A program made the position numbers and the translations under genes. Positions 22,231 through 36,300 of a stretch of 64,000 bases of DNA are shown piece after piece. The notes under the pieces were generated by a model. That model saw nothing but the letters and a program-made list of their open reading frames with translations, ran no database searches and was not told the origin of the DNA. Position 1 is the first letter of the stretch, and each line of letters begins with the position of its first letter. The DNA is from Micropterus salmoides (lineage: Eukaryota > Chordata > Actinopteri > Centrarchiformes > Centrarchidae): NCBI RefSeq assembly GCF_014851395.1, contig NW_024041150.1, forward strand, positions 5,322,891-5,386,890, given 5' to 3'.

Positions 22231-24480
22231 ACTGTCATCAGCTGAACCAACATAACATTATTAGTGAAGGTAAAGAGTGCATGTGCAGGATAACAAGGAA
22301 CACTTGTTTGGTTGGGAATTCATGCTCATGTATATTGTAAAACTCACAAAACAGACTGAAATATAATGTTTGATGTAGTTGTTTGCGTAGTAGGATGGAC
22401 TATCAGGGGGAAAAACTGAAGAGAACTGAGAGTGGTAATTTACCAAGATAAATTACATTTCAAGAATAAAGTCATAATATGATGAAAATAAAGAATCAAA
22501 CAGAAATCAAAGATAATTAAGATTTACTTACCGTAGTAAAGCAAATGTAATCTAATTGACCCATTTTAATCACAGCATATGACATTTCTCCAGTACAACT
22601 CCCTTTTTCTCTTGAAATTACAACTTTTGGAAAACTCAAACTCATGAAACTGTATATTTGCATTGTAACAAGAAAAAGTCTCATTCTTTCATTTCATATG
22701 GAAATGACCAAAACCTCAAATATTATGAAAGAAAATTGCTTCTATTGTATCTAAGATCATTAAAGAGAACAGCCCACTAGATCTGAGTTGGATTTATGAG
22801 TGCAAGAGTTATAGCTGTTGATTGGAAGACAATTAATCATATAAACGAGACAAATTATGGCTGCAAACATTTAAAACATTATTATTAAGTTTAGAACATG
22901 TCTAATTCCATATATACACCCACTCATGTAACTTGGCCTCAGATTAATATGCAGATTTATAGTATTATCCTGTCCTGACTAAATAAATGTAAATGTTAAC
23001 ACTATTATTGGGTTCTCTCTGGGAGTAGGCTGTTACTTAAACCAATCCACTATATTTTAATACGTATATATACACGTTTATAAGTTAGGGTTAAGATATA
23101 AGTGCAATTTATGTACAGACAGAAAAAGTACCCATATGTTGTGTTATGTTCAATCATGAGCCATTATTAATGCAATCCAGGAATAGTTTCCTCTTGACTT
23201 AATTCATGCAGCATTTGTTCTCTCTGTGCATTAATGTAATAAAATAAACTTTTTCTTCTAACATTATAGCTTTAAAAAAATCTAAATATTAAAGTTTAAT
23301 TCTGGAAATATTTAAATATTTATAAATGCCTTTATTCTGTAGTAAAATGTGACGAGTTTAATCATTATTGTGTTAGAAATGTTGTTTCAACATTGAAAGC
23401 AGTAAAACTGCCTGGATGAGGATAAAATCAATTATTTAGCATTCTCATGTGGTGCAAAGAAGAAAGAATGAAAAATCTTTGTGTTGTGTTATTTCTCACT
23501 GTTTAAATTAGAAAAAGAAAATTCTTAAACAGAGAAAAGTAGAAAAATGTTGTTAAGTTGTTCCTTCATCTTGTGCATCTCCATGGTGATAAAATATCCC
23601 ATAAACGCCCTTTTAGTGCTACTTCAAAATAAAAGCATGACGCATTTTCCCACATGAACTTTTATCTTATGTGGAGAAAAACCCTTCTCTCTGCTTTCAC
23701 ACTGACGTTTTCCTTCGCCGTGGTGACGTCCCACTTATCACAGTTGACCATGTGCTGTGACCTCTGACCTTTGACCTCCTTACTGCTGCATGCGTTGAAG
23801 GTCGCTCTGCTCGTTCTGATCCTCTCTGGACACAAACAGTCCCTTGCATGGAAAACAGAAACTTTAGGAGTTCACGAGTCCAATTAATTATGAAAGATTT
23901 GTGACAAACAAAGTGCTTTATGATAAAAATTCAGACCTTGAAAGCATGTGCGAAGAGGATGGTGATGAGTTAGTTGCCTGTTTAATCCATTTTTACACTC
24001 CTGTTGACACCCTGACAATGGGCCGAGCGGCAGAAGAAGAAATGAACCGGTGATTAAATATGTATCTGACACATTGAAATAGCAGCTTACTGCTCACCAA
24101 ACTAACTTGTAGAAGACAGAGAAAGATAAAGGGTTGGATAATCGTGGCTTTAGACCAAATGCATGAGCGCAGAATGAAGCAGCACATGATCCTACAGAGC
24201 AGCTGACTATGAAACAGTCTCATTATATTTATTTTTATAAGCTGGTATCCTCGTCCTGGATGCTCGAGAGTTTTTACCAAAGTCTCATTAGGATCAGAGT
24301 CGAGTAAAGCTGAAGACCAGCTGAAACTACAAAGACAAAGTGACATAAACACTGTTTCCACCAACCTGCACAGATATTTCAGTCTCTAACGGTCAAGAAG
24401 CTGCAGAAACCTGAACCTCTGCTCAGGAACCACCGGAGCTCTGCAGGTGGACGACAAGTAAATCAAGCAAGAACGCCAAC
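22231..24480. other. AT-rich non-coding DNA
   Basis: About 2.2 kb, mostly AT-rich, with no repeat borders or exon recognised. Short ORFs lack coding signs. Confidence 0.4.
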
Positions 24481-24658
24481 CGTCACGGGTTCGTAGAACA
24501 AAACAAACATGGACGCCAACCAACAACTTGTTTACACTCAGCAACGTTTGTGCTGGAAAGTCCAAAAAAAAGGAGGAAACAGGTGAGATCCTGGATGGCG
24601 GGACTACAGAGCCCACAGAGGACGACCAAACGGCCGGCAGCGACTGAAGACTCCAGAT

Positions 24659-25158
24659 NNNNNNNNNNNNNNNNNNNNNNNNNNNNNNNNNNNNNNNNNN
24701 NNNNNNNNNNNNNNNNNNNNNNNNNNNNNNNNNNNNNNNNNNNNNNNNNNNNNNNNNNNNNNNNNNNNNNNNNNNNNNNNNNNNNNNNNNNNNNNNNNNN
24801 NNNNNNNNNNNNNNNNNNNNNNNNNNNNNNNNNNNNNNNNNNNNNNNNNNNNNNNNNNNNNNNNNNNNNNNNNNNNNNNNNNNNNNNNNNNNNNNNNNNN
24901 NNNNNNNNNNNNNNNNNNNNNNNNNNNNNNNNNNNNNNNNNNNNNNNNNNNNNNNNNNNNNNNNNNNNNNNNNNNNNNNNNNNNNNNNNNNNNNNNNNNN
25001 NNNNNNNNNNNNNNNNNNNNNNNNNNNNNNNNNNNNNNNNNNNNNNNNNNNNNNNNNNNNNNNNNNNNNNNNNNNNNNNNNNNNNNNNNNNNNNNNNNNN
25101 NNNNNNNNNNNNNNNNNNNNNNNNNNNNNNNNNNNNNNNNNNNNNNNNNNNNNNNNNN
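24659..25158. other. Assembly gap, exactly 500 N
   Basis: A second N run of 500, so again a placeholder size. The missing first coding exon of usp54 (with the Cys box) could lie inside. Confidence 0.99.
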
Positions 25159-25689
25159 CGCCTGTCTGGCTCTGACCTCCAGGCCGCCGCGGCTCTTTTT
25201 AAAACCCTCCTCATAAATAAAGTGATGAAAAAATTCCTCCGTGTCTGGATTCCAGCCGCTCCGCAGGAGGAGAGACTCCCGAAGCCCTCTAACACGAAGT
25301 CTGAATATTCTGGCTTGAAATAAACATTTCAGCGGCTTCAACTCAGAAATCATTTGAACTGTTCGTCCTGAGTTTGCTGATGGTTTCTGATCCCGTTAAG
25401 GACCTCTGGCTGCCTTCACCACCCGCCGTCACAGCTGGTTAAAATCCACTCTGCGTGTGTGTGTGTGTGAGTGTTTCATGTTTTTATCCCTCGCTGGGGA
25501 CTTTGACCTGAGTGCACACTAACCCATGTCAGACCTTGTTGAGGTCCCCACAGGTAGAGACGCCTTGTTGGGGTTAAGGCTCGGTTTTAGGGTTCAGGTT
25601 ACAGTCTGGTCAGGGTTTGGCATGTGGTTGTGATTGTAAGGGGCGAGGAAATGCATTATGTCAAAGAGATGTCCCCACGAGCACAGAGG

Positions 25690-26346
25690 CAGTGGTGGAC
25701 CAAGTTTTCAGATTCTTTACTTAAGTTAAAGTATTAAAAATAAGTACTCACTGTAGTAAAATGTCCCCCGTGACTGTTATTATTATTAATATATCACGAG
25801 ATGATTATTATTCATGCATTAATGAAAAGCAGGATGTTTCTGCTGTAGATAATTAATGCGCTGATTATTTTCTCCATGAATCGATTGATTGATTTATAAA
25901 AATGGGAGAAATGCTGAGCCCAGAGTGACACCGTCGTGCTTTATTTTGTCCAGCCAACAGTCCAAACCCTCAGCGTTTACAAACATTTAATGATTTAAAT
26001 AATTTAAAGGAAAAGCAGCAAAGTTTCACATTTGTGAAGCATAAACTGTTTTTACATGAATAATTAAATGAGCAAATAGTTGCCAACTAATTTTCTGTCA
26101 ATGAACTAATAGCTTCAGCTGCACTTATATATAAATTATGTATAAATTTATAACTAAACATCATATTTTAAAAACTCCGTGTGTTTTGTAAAGTAACTGA
26201 AGCTTGGATAAATGTAGTGAAGTAAAAAGAACAACATCTCCCTCTGAGTTGGAGTAGAAGTAGAAGAAAATACTCAAGTAAAATACAAGTACCTCAAATT
26301 TGTACTTATTTACAATACTTGAGTAAATGTACTTGCTGTCCACCTG
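25690..26346. repeat. hAT-type MITE (cagtggtggac family), interrupted
   Basis: The left end is cagtggtggaccaag. The right end is gagtaaatgtacttgctgtc followed by cacctg. The ends are inverted relative to each other and match the cleaner copy at 50169-50575. The middle (about 25845-26110) is an insertion of the gattaat MITE family seen at 7190-7422. Confidence 0.75.
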
Positions 26347-27276
26347 GAGAGGGGATCAAACGTGTGTGTGTGTATTTGTTTGATCTCTTCACATCGGTGT
26401 TGGTCCATAATAATCCTGAAACTGATACAGGACCAGTTGTACTGGACCGACCCAGAACCTCAAAATGAATAAACTGATCTGAGGTCAGAACAACAGCTCC
26501 TGAAGTTCAGTCACATCAGGAGGTCAGATAGTTGTTAGAAGTAGTTTTTCAGATCAGAGAGACTCTCTGAGACAGACAGACAGACGTTAACCACTTTCTC
26601 CTTCTGGCGCTCTTTCTCTGAACATCACTCTCGCTTTAACACACTCCATCTCTCTCACACACACTCGCCTTCGTCACGCAGGAGCCCAGATGGTTTCCTG
26701 CAGCAGATGGAGAACGTGACGGACGCAGTTTGACACGCGAACGCATGCAAATTCACTTCCTCTCTCTCTTACACACACCTCTGCTCGTCCTCGGGTCACC
26801 AAACTTGGCTCTGATTGGCCCGGCCGTGGTCTCAGGTCGGCGCCGGCCGTGCTGACAGGTGATTGGCCGGTAGCTGTGCTGATGCACGTCATAGTGAGCC
26901 TTTTAGTGGAGTCAGAGACTGCTTTGAGTCCTGCTTGTAGTCTGAGGATTTTAAAGCATTTGGTCGACTGCTCATCTGGCGGAGCGGTGGGCGGCGTTTT
27001 TTGGACAGTCGAATCAGGTTTATTTCAAAGGGACAGTCTTTATTTCCTGCTCTTTGTCTGCAGAGATTTTGGGATCAGATCTTGGCAGGTAGAAGCGATT
27101 TACTGCTAAAGGAAGAGACTGGAAGTCTTTTTTTATTTTGGTAGGTCAGGGGCTAGAGTAACAATATTTAAGTTTTTATGGAAAGGTTGTAAAGTTCTGT
27201 ATATCTGAAGTTTTGATCCTTTCTCCTCCCATATTTCCTCAGTTTTGTTGACTGATATCCTCCCTCTGTCTCTCAG
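26347..27276. other. Non-coding DNA before first visible usp54 exon
   Basis: The region 26690-26880 is GC-richer (ccggccgtggtctcaggtcg, cgccggccgtgctgacagg), but I find no exon encoding the USP Cys box. Confidence 0.4.
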
Positions 27277-27369
27277 GTTCTGTGGCATCTCGATATCTTC
27301 CGACGTAGTTTCCGTCAGCTGACGACTCACAAGTGTATGGAGGACTCGTGCATTTTCTGCGCCCTGAAG
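27277..27369 (+). CDS. usp54: usp54 exon 1 of those visible
   Basis: The acceptor ctgtctctcag ends at 27276 and the donor gtgaga starts at 27370. It has 31 codons in phase 0, [20 protein letters not shown] then [11 protein letters not shown]. It follows directly after the Cys-box exon in other vertebrates. Confidence 0.95.
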
Positions 27370-30300
27370 GTGAGAATCAGTCCGTCTGTCTGAAAGCTGA
27401 TCCCAGACCAGCTTCTTGTTTCTAACCTCGCTGTCCTGCCTGCATCCTCTCGTTCTGCAGAGCATCTTCGCTCAGTTTCAGTACAGCAGTGAGAAAGTTC
27501 TACCGTCCGACGCTCTCCGCAGCGCGCGCCAAAACCTTCCAGGACGAGCAGAGGTTTCAGCTCGGCATCATGGACGACGCAGCAGAGTGCTTTGTAAGTT
27601 ACATGGTGTTTAAAGGACGGGTTTCGTGTTTTTGTGTTGTCAGCGCAGTTTGCTGACTCTCACTTCGGTGTTTCTGCAGGAAAACATCCTGATGAGGATT
27701 CACTTCCACATCGCAGACGAGACCAAAGAAGATATCTGCACAGCCAGACACTGCATCCCCCACCAGAAGTTTGCCATGACGCTCTTCGAACAGGTGAGAC
27801 GAGACGTGGACAGGCGGTCTGAGCATGAGCGGTACGAGAAGAGTCACAGTCACCAGCTGAGTCTTCTCGGCTGGAACGAATGACAAAGAAACATCTGTCA
27901 CCTTGAAAACTATTAATTAATTTAGATTAAAGGATTAAACCGTGGGTACACAGATTTAAAAAAACGCATACAAAAATTTCTCTTTGTTTGTTAAAACTGT
28001 CACTATATCCTGCCAGTACTACGTTAGACAGTAAAAATCAGGTTCCTCTGTATCGATGAGTGGCAAAGAGGCACGATGCGGCCTGCAGTCGCGGAGTCAA
28101 GCGGCCGCATTTGCTTTTTTCCGGCTGATTGTTTTAAATTAGCGGTAAGCTCACGCACTCTACGGGAGGTAGAATGTGTCTGACTTTATGCCGTTATATC
28201 GGGTTTTTTTAGGAGTGGGGGAAAATATCGATACAGCATAGTATCGCGATATTTTGAGCGGCAATACTGTATCGATACATCAAGTATTGATCTTTTATTA
28301 TGTGAGAATTATACTTTTTTGGTGCAATAATAGCTTTTTTCAGTTGACTAAAAAAAGAGTTTTCCTTCGGGGACACAGTTTGAAGTTGTAAAAAAGGGAA
28401 TACATTGCAATCTCTTTAAAATCCCAATAATATTTGTCAAGATTATCAAGATAATATCGTATCGTGGGGCCTCTGGTGATTCCCACCCCTCGTGTTTTTA
28501 TACCTGCAGTTGCTTGCAACTCGTGTTTGACTATCAAGTCGGCGAAAGGCAGCCGCAGTCATCTCGAACGCACCCGTTGTCTCTGAAGCCCGGGGCGCTT
28601 CGTCCTGGGCCATGATGCATCATAGGCCAGCGTGTTGTTTTTGCTACCAACTGCTGCTTTAAGTGTTGAAAAGATGTGATGTTCACCCTGTGTGTGTTTG
28701 TGTGTGTCAGTGTGTGTGTGCAGCAGCTGTGGAGCGTCCTCAGACCCTCTGCCGTTCATTCAGATGGTTCACTACATCTCCACCACCTCGCTGTGGTAAG
28801 TCACATCCACACACACAGGGGGGAGAAAAAAAACACTTGTGAGGTCAAACCGCTCTGAGTTTGTGTTAAACTCCAGTGTGATCAATGAGGGTCACTAGCC
28901 AGAGCTATGAAGGTCACACCTCCTCGTCTTCCTCAGCAACCAGGCAGTGAAGATGTTGGAGTCGAGGGAGAAAGCGACTCCTGGCATGTTTGGGGAGCTG
29001 CTGAGAAACGCCAGCATGGGAGACCTGCGCAGCTGTCCCGTAAGACCCCGTCGTAGCTGATCAACGGTTATTAATCAAACCAAACATTCGCCGGTTACAG
29101 TTTCTCAGGTGTTTCGTATCAATGTTGCTCCTCCTCCTCCTCAGAGTCAGTGTGGTCAGCAGCTCAGGATGGCTCGGGTCCTCCTCAACAGCCCGGAGAT
29201 CATCACCATCGGTCTGGTTTGGGACTCGGATCACTCTGACCTTGCTGAGGACGTCATACACACCCTGGGAACCTGCCTGCGCCTGGGCGATGTAAGACGC
29301 CGCCAGAACAAACATCAGCAGTCTGCCGCTGCACTGAACTCTTCTTCTTCTCCTCTTCCTCTCTGCAGTTGTTTTACAGGGTCACGGAGGAGAAGGCTCG
29401 CCAGGCGGAGCTCTACCTGGTCGGCATGGTGTGTTACTACGGGAAACACTACTCCACCTTCTTCTTCCAGACAAAGATCAGACGATGGATGTACTTTGAT
29501 GATGCACACGTCAAGGAGGTATACTCAAAGATAGGAGAGCAGCAACAAACACTGATCAGCTGAGACGTTTAGTCCTGGTAGCTTCTGGGTTTAAGATGCC
29601 AGCCATGAACTCCCTGGTTGAAGTCTCTCTGTTCTTGCTTCTGTACACCGTCAACTCCCTGAAACTTATAAAATGCCCCAAAAAAGAAAGATTAGAAACT
29701 CTTCTAAGCAATTACATCACAGAAACTGAGCCATCTTTCAGGAATGGAGGGTGTTGGTTGAGTCAAATAGAAATGTGAGAGCTGCTTTAGAGGAAATGTC
29801 TGGTGTCTACACAGACTGCAACAGCCTGAAACATAAAGAGCTGCTGTGGGTAAACCAGGGAACAAGATTAAGGCAGGTTCATTTATATTGCACCTTTCTA
29901 AAACAAGATATAGCAAAGAGCTTTACCTGAGACGGAAAGGCACCGAGACAAGCTCAAAAAGAAAATATTAAATGATTTAAAACAGTACAAAAACCAAACA
30001 TCTCCCTAATAAAGGATAAATAATCCCCCGTCTGTCTGTTGTATTTCGATTATGTCAAGAGTCGCTCCTTCCAGTCGACTTGCAGACCAAAGGTAGTGCA
30101 GGGAAATACTAAATGTATTTCACAACTTCTTTTTAATTAACTCTGATGTCGTATCCAACCAGGCGAGATAAGGATATTCATCTTCCCTGTTATTGCACAA
30201 CCTACAACCTAATGCCATAAACTACAGAGAACACCGGCCCCCCCTCCATCATAGCTTTACTGCTAAAGTTACTGCCTCCTGTTGGAGCTCACTACAGTTT

Positions 30301-33300
30301 CACATTCGGATATTGGGCAACAAGACCATGGACGGGACCGTATGAAATCTGTTTTAATTTTCAATTTATTTTATGAATATGGCGATAGGAGGCGCAGTAC
30401 TCGTTAAAAGTGATGTTTGTCAAAATGCAGATTTAAATTAAATACGTACTGGCCTACACATCATATTCTACAGACGTAGGAAAACATCTTTGTTTGATAA
30501 AGATCCCTGCAAAAATCACACTAGAATTAATTTTAATGTTTTTCAGTAAAAATTAATCATTGCTTTAAAAAAATGATCATTCTTACTGGAGCCCGATCGA
30601 TATGAGATGTTTAAGTCCGATACCGATTTCGATATTTGAGGATTTTAAAATACGATAGCCAACCTAGACCAAGATTATCCCAAACATTGGTTATGTTGAG
30701 ACCATACCAAGATACCATGACATAATGTGTTAAAAATAAACTTGTATTGTTACTACTACTACTTGTACAAGTAAAATGTATAAAACTAAGTTGTAATATC
30801 GGATTTATTATAAATTATAGAGTACTACTACTAATGAACATTAAATAGTGTATGTCCAATACTACTACTAAAAATAATAATGATACCATATGTCATGTCT
30901 CATGTCATTGCTATCATAATAATGATAAACAGGGCTCTCCTACATAGGCTAATAATAATAATATTTGTCATGCAGTAGTTATTACCTTATAACCTTACCA
31001 TATAATCTACTTTCTACATGTGGTTTATCACCGTCACTCTGGTAATTCTATCCAAAGCTGCACAAACAATTTCCTAACAACCTTCTGGCTCTGACACAGT
31101 GACTCAGAGGAAACGCTGCCCTTAAATTAATCTAATACTACATGACTGTCTAAAACCAGGACCTGCAACTGTATGTTAGATACTTGTTCAGCTCAGATTT
31201 GTTCACAAGTGTTTGATCATTTCTGACACGCCGACTGTAACTAGAGGCACTACAGTTTACTTGCTCTTTAATGTTCGGCCCCTCCACTGATAAACATGGC
31301 GTTAGCTTTGTGGCTAACTTAGCAACAGGCAGAGTTATCTGCTGCTGGCGATGTTGGAAAATATTTAGAAGTAATAAGTTAGGGGGAAATGAGAGCACCG
31401 GTCGCTAGAACTGCCAAACTGTTTCAGAAATAAATCTACAATCACGCCTGTCAGCAGCGGAGCCTCCAACGCTACCGTAACATTAAACACGCTGTGAGCC
31501 TGGAGAGGGCATGAACAACGGAGGGTTCGGTCTCCGAAGAGAAGTGATGAGAGCTGTTTTTATTAATATGTAAGTCATGTAATTGTCATGACAAAAGACC
31601 AACTCGCCGGAACACTGAGCTACCAGGGGCTCCTCACCGTAGCTCGCTTTGAGCTCCCTGCGGTCAGCTGATGCTTCGTTCTGTGGTGCTGCAGTGCTGT
31701 TAACAGAGGAGCTGCAGCGCGAATTATATCCCAATTGCAATATCAGCCACAATAATCACAAGTAGATATTTTCTTCAAAATCGCTCAACCCTAGTTTTTT
31801 TTGTTTCTTTTCAAGCCCCCTTCTACAAGCACTGTCCCTGCTTGTTTGTCTTCTGGGAACTCACAGGTGTAGAAGCACGTGTATGTGATGGGGGGGGAAC
31901 TAACCTAAAAGAGGCAGTTTCAGGACAGGAAATGATGTTGTAGTCGTTCCTGTCCATCCTTAACACCTCTCTCCCTCTCCGCTTCCTCTTTCCTGTGTCC
32001 TCCCTCCTTCACCTCCTCTCTCCTCTTGTCTTTTAACTGTTTTCCTCTGTCTGTTTCTGTTATTGCTGCACTCTAATAACACTGGTGCAGTGAGATATCA
32101 CTCTCCCTCGCTCTGTCTCTCGCTCTGTCTCTCTCTGCTGGTTGTGAAAACACGGATATCCCTCTATTGTTAATGACCCAGCTGGACAGAACCAAGGGTG
32201 TGGTCACAGCACACACCACAGCCGACACTTTTGCCCACGCTGCAGACTTTCATTCTATATCTTTCTTTCTCTTGCACAAACACACTAACACACACACACA
32301 CACACGGTTGACGGACAGGTCGGCGTTTTGGATCTCGGGGTGTCCTGTTAGATCTGAGCTGGAGGTGAACGTGGACTTCTGGAAATTGGAGGAAAGGTTG
32401 GAATAACAAGCGGGAGGATTTCTGCTGCACAAACGTACAAAAGCAGGAAGGCAACTTTTTTTTTTTTTTTTTTTTTCTCAACCCCCGACAGCCTGATGAG
32501 AACGGCTGCTTCAGCCTCGGACATTTCAGCTGCTGGGCGGCGTTTTCGAGGCGAGGGGGACGCCGTCACTGCGGCTGGAGTTTAATTACTGTGGCTGGTA
32601 AATTCCAGGATTTCAGCGGATGGTTTAATGTGGAAAAGTTATTTTTAAAAATGAGAATATCTGCTCTTTTTAAACATGTGGCGTAAAAGGGGCTGGTTTA
32701 CATAGTGTGAGTTGAAGTTGGATTGCATCTTAGGGAATCCTGACCAGTGTTTAATTCACTCATGGACTTTTTATTTAATCAAATTAGGTTTCAACATTTG
32801 TAATTAAAAGATAAAAATGCCTAAAACTGAAGGATTCAGTTGAGCTCTGAAATCCCCGTGTGTCGTTTAGTGACGGTCAATGTTGACAACCTTTAGCATC
32901 AACCTGGAAAAGAGTCGGGCAGCAGAAGATACGGAGTGTTAAATAGCTGAACGTTTACCCCTTATTGTTCAGCATATACTGGAGCTCCTGACGCACGCCT
33001 ATGAAGCTGATCGCTTTCAGTTATTGATCTGATGTGAATGAAAGTTGAACTGGGAGATTTTCCTAAAAACCTACAACTGCTGTTAGATCCCTTCTCTAGA
33101 GAAGAGTCACCGCTCTGTTCATCTTGTTGAACTACAAAAGGACCCAGTGGAATCGCAGTCATGAACGTATGTTACAGAGAGTTAGTTAGGTTTGTTGAAG
33201 AGCAGCAGTTCTTACATTTTGTTTACCAGAGAGCGGACATTCGGCAGGTGAATCAATGGGAGCGCAGTGTGAAAACCCTGCTGTCTCAGTTTAACCAGCA

Positions 33301-36300
33301 CGCCGGCACGCTTCCCCCTTCGGCATCTCCGGTTGATCCCATACAGAGCGGATCCTCCTCCAACTAATAACTCCGGTAAAGTTCCAGTTTCAATAAAGAG
33401 TGGTGGAATACTGTGAGCCGTTGAAGGTCCAATGTTTAAGAGCTCTTCTCTGGTAAATATTACCAGAGAGGGACAACAGAGTTTATAAACAAAAACACAA
33501 AAAGCAGCCTGCGGCGCCATCTTGGTAAGCATATATTGCACCTTTCAACAAGATCGAGCAAAGGGTTTTACATAAGACAGAAAGGCATTGAGGCGTTATA
33601 AAAGAACCACAAAAAGAGAAAGAAAATATTAAATGAAACAGAACATCTCTCTAATAAAGGCAGGAATCTCTGTCTGTCTGTGTGTTTGTAATTGATTATG
33701 TCGAGAGTCGCTCCTTCCAATCTATTTCACACGTGGAGGGTGTGTTGCTGTGGGTCCAAGGGAGTGCAGGGCCACGTTTGGACCAAGTTGGACACGCGAT
33801 AAGTTCAGAATTAATAAATATACTAGAGAACAGAGCAAAGCGAAGCAGCTCAGGCGGGCGGAGCTTATGCCGCTCTGCAGCAGCGAGGGCTGCTAAAACT
33901 GCTGCTTGATCTTCACCACTCTGTTAATCTTGTTGAACTACAAAAGGACCCAGCGGAATCGCAGTCGTGAACAGAGAAGTTTGTCTGTCCTGTCACGACC
34001 TGAACATGTCAAACACACAGCACACGTTTCACTGAGGCCATTAAGGTTAATGTTATGTTCAGCTATTAGCCAGTGACGGCGACGATCAGCAATAAGCATT
34101 AATTAGCATCAGAGCAAGACTCAACTTACTTTTTGCATCGGTTGCAGTCGTGCACCGAAGCCCCTGTAGAACCGAAACGGTATATCTAACCTTTTGTCAT
34201 ATCCCGTACACATTGTTACGTAAATGACTGTAAACAGGAAAACCTTCAGGTAAATTTTGTTAGGAAAAACTAAAAAAATTACCAAAACTTAATTATTGTA
34301 AAACAACACTTGGTAGCGTCGTCAATAAAAAAATAAATGTTCAATATATCATCAATAAATATTTGTTTAATTTATTTGAATCAAGGGGCTGAAAAAAGAT
34401 TTACTAATCACATTTGTTAATTTTTTATTTATTTATCATAATAGTTTTGACTGTTCTCTCTCAGATTTGTTAAGTGATCCACTCTTTGGCATCAAGTGTT
34501 TGTTCCATTCTGACCATACAGAAAGATTAACGACATAATTAACCATCTGGTTTCCTCAATTTTCAGTCAAGAGCAAAAATCAGGCTTTAAACTCGAAAGA
34601 AATAACGATTTAACATTTATCCAGATAATTATTGACAACATAGACTTCCGTGAGTGAGTTTTGGGGAATAATAATAATACACACACAGACAGAAAGAGAC
34701 GTGGCCCACAAAAAATGTCCTGCGAAATGTTAGTTGCAACAGTGCGACCAAGAAAAAAAGTCGAAGTCTGGAGCCCTGCAAGTGTGAACTGGACCCAAAA
34801 GACTGTTAAACTGATGATTTAAATCAGAGCTGATCAAAGAATTCTGAAAAGTGATAAAAACATTTTAGACTTGTTTGCAGCTCTGGGCTGAAAGTTTCAC
34901 AAATATAAAACGTGTATATATTTCTGTAGATGTCAGTCTGGAGTTTCGTAGCCTTGTCATCAGCTTTTGGAGTCATCGTCTCCTGTCTGTTTTTGTCCCC
35001 TGCAGATCGGTCCCAAGTGGAAGGACGTGGTCTCACGCTGCATCAAGGGCCACTACCAGCCGCTGCTACTGCTGTACGCCGACCCGCGGGGGACGCCGGT
35101 GTCGGTCCAGGACCTGCCCTCGCGCTTCGACCTCCACCACCTCAACAAGGCTTGTTACGACAGCGAAGATTCGGGTAACTACAACACAACTAGGAGTCGT
35201 AGTAGTAGCACAACAGCAAACATTCAGGTAACTAAACCGGAAACGGTAGTACTTGTAATAGTCGTAGTAGTAGTACTATGGCAGACAAGACTGAGGTAAC
35301 TTAAGAGCAGCTAACAGTTAGAGAAGTAGTTGTCGTTGTAGCAGTAGTAGTAGCACTAATAGCAGCAGTGGTGTTTAGGTGATGTATATTTGTGTGTGCG
35401 TGTATATGAGCACATGTTCATCACCACTGACGTGCCTCGACTTGTTTACTAACCCCGCCCCACCACCTCCCCGGCCAGGCCGCGAGCAGTCCATCTCCAG
35501 CGACACTCGCACCGATTCGTCGACGGAGAGCTACTCATACCGACAGCCCTCCCACTCGCACCATGAGTCCCTGGCCAGTCACTACTCCTCTGACTCCCAG
35601 GGAACCGTCATCTGCACCGAGCGCCCAGACGGACCGCTGCACGCCTCGCTCTGCAGCCTGGATACCATAGGTGGGTAGCTGCATGGACCGCAGAAGTCAT
35701 CTGGGCGGGATGTAGGAGTTGGGATTGATGGATACACCGGACAGCAAATCAGATAGACAGCTTAACTTTAGTATTACCGATTAATTCATCTGTTGATTGA
35801 TCTATAAAATGTGTGGGATCTGTTTCCCTCAGTCCAAGGTTACGTCTTCAGATGTCTTGTGTTGTCCAACCAACAGTGAAAAACCCAGAGAGATTCATTT
35901 TAAATTATTTAACCCACTGAGCTCTGCAAATCAAATGGTCCACATGTGCCTACATTAGTATTTTTGCGTACTGTGATGTCATTTTTGTGTATTATCTTCA
36001 AAAGCTTCATATCCATAGAACCTGAAATTGGGTGGTAAATAAAAATAAAAAAAATCAGGCATGTTTTCTCATAAAACTTAAATAAACACACAACATAGTG
36101 ATCCAAAAGATTTCAAATTTAGAAAGATGGGGAAAAAAAAAAAAAATTCTTAACAATCCACACAAATTATGTAAATTGTATGTGTCCCTATGGTTGTCTT
36201 CATGGCAGTTCCTGTTAACTACTACTGCAATATGTCATAGCTAGGCCTACTATGTTAAATATAACATAGCATAATGTAACATAACGGCATCACCACAAGC

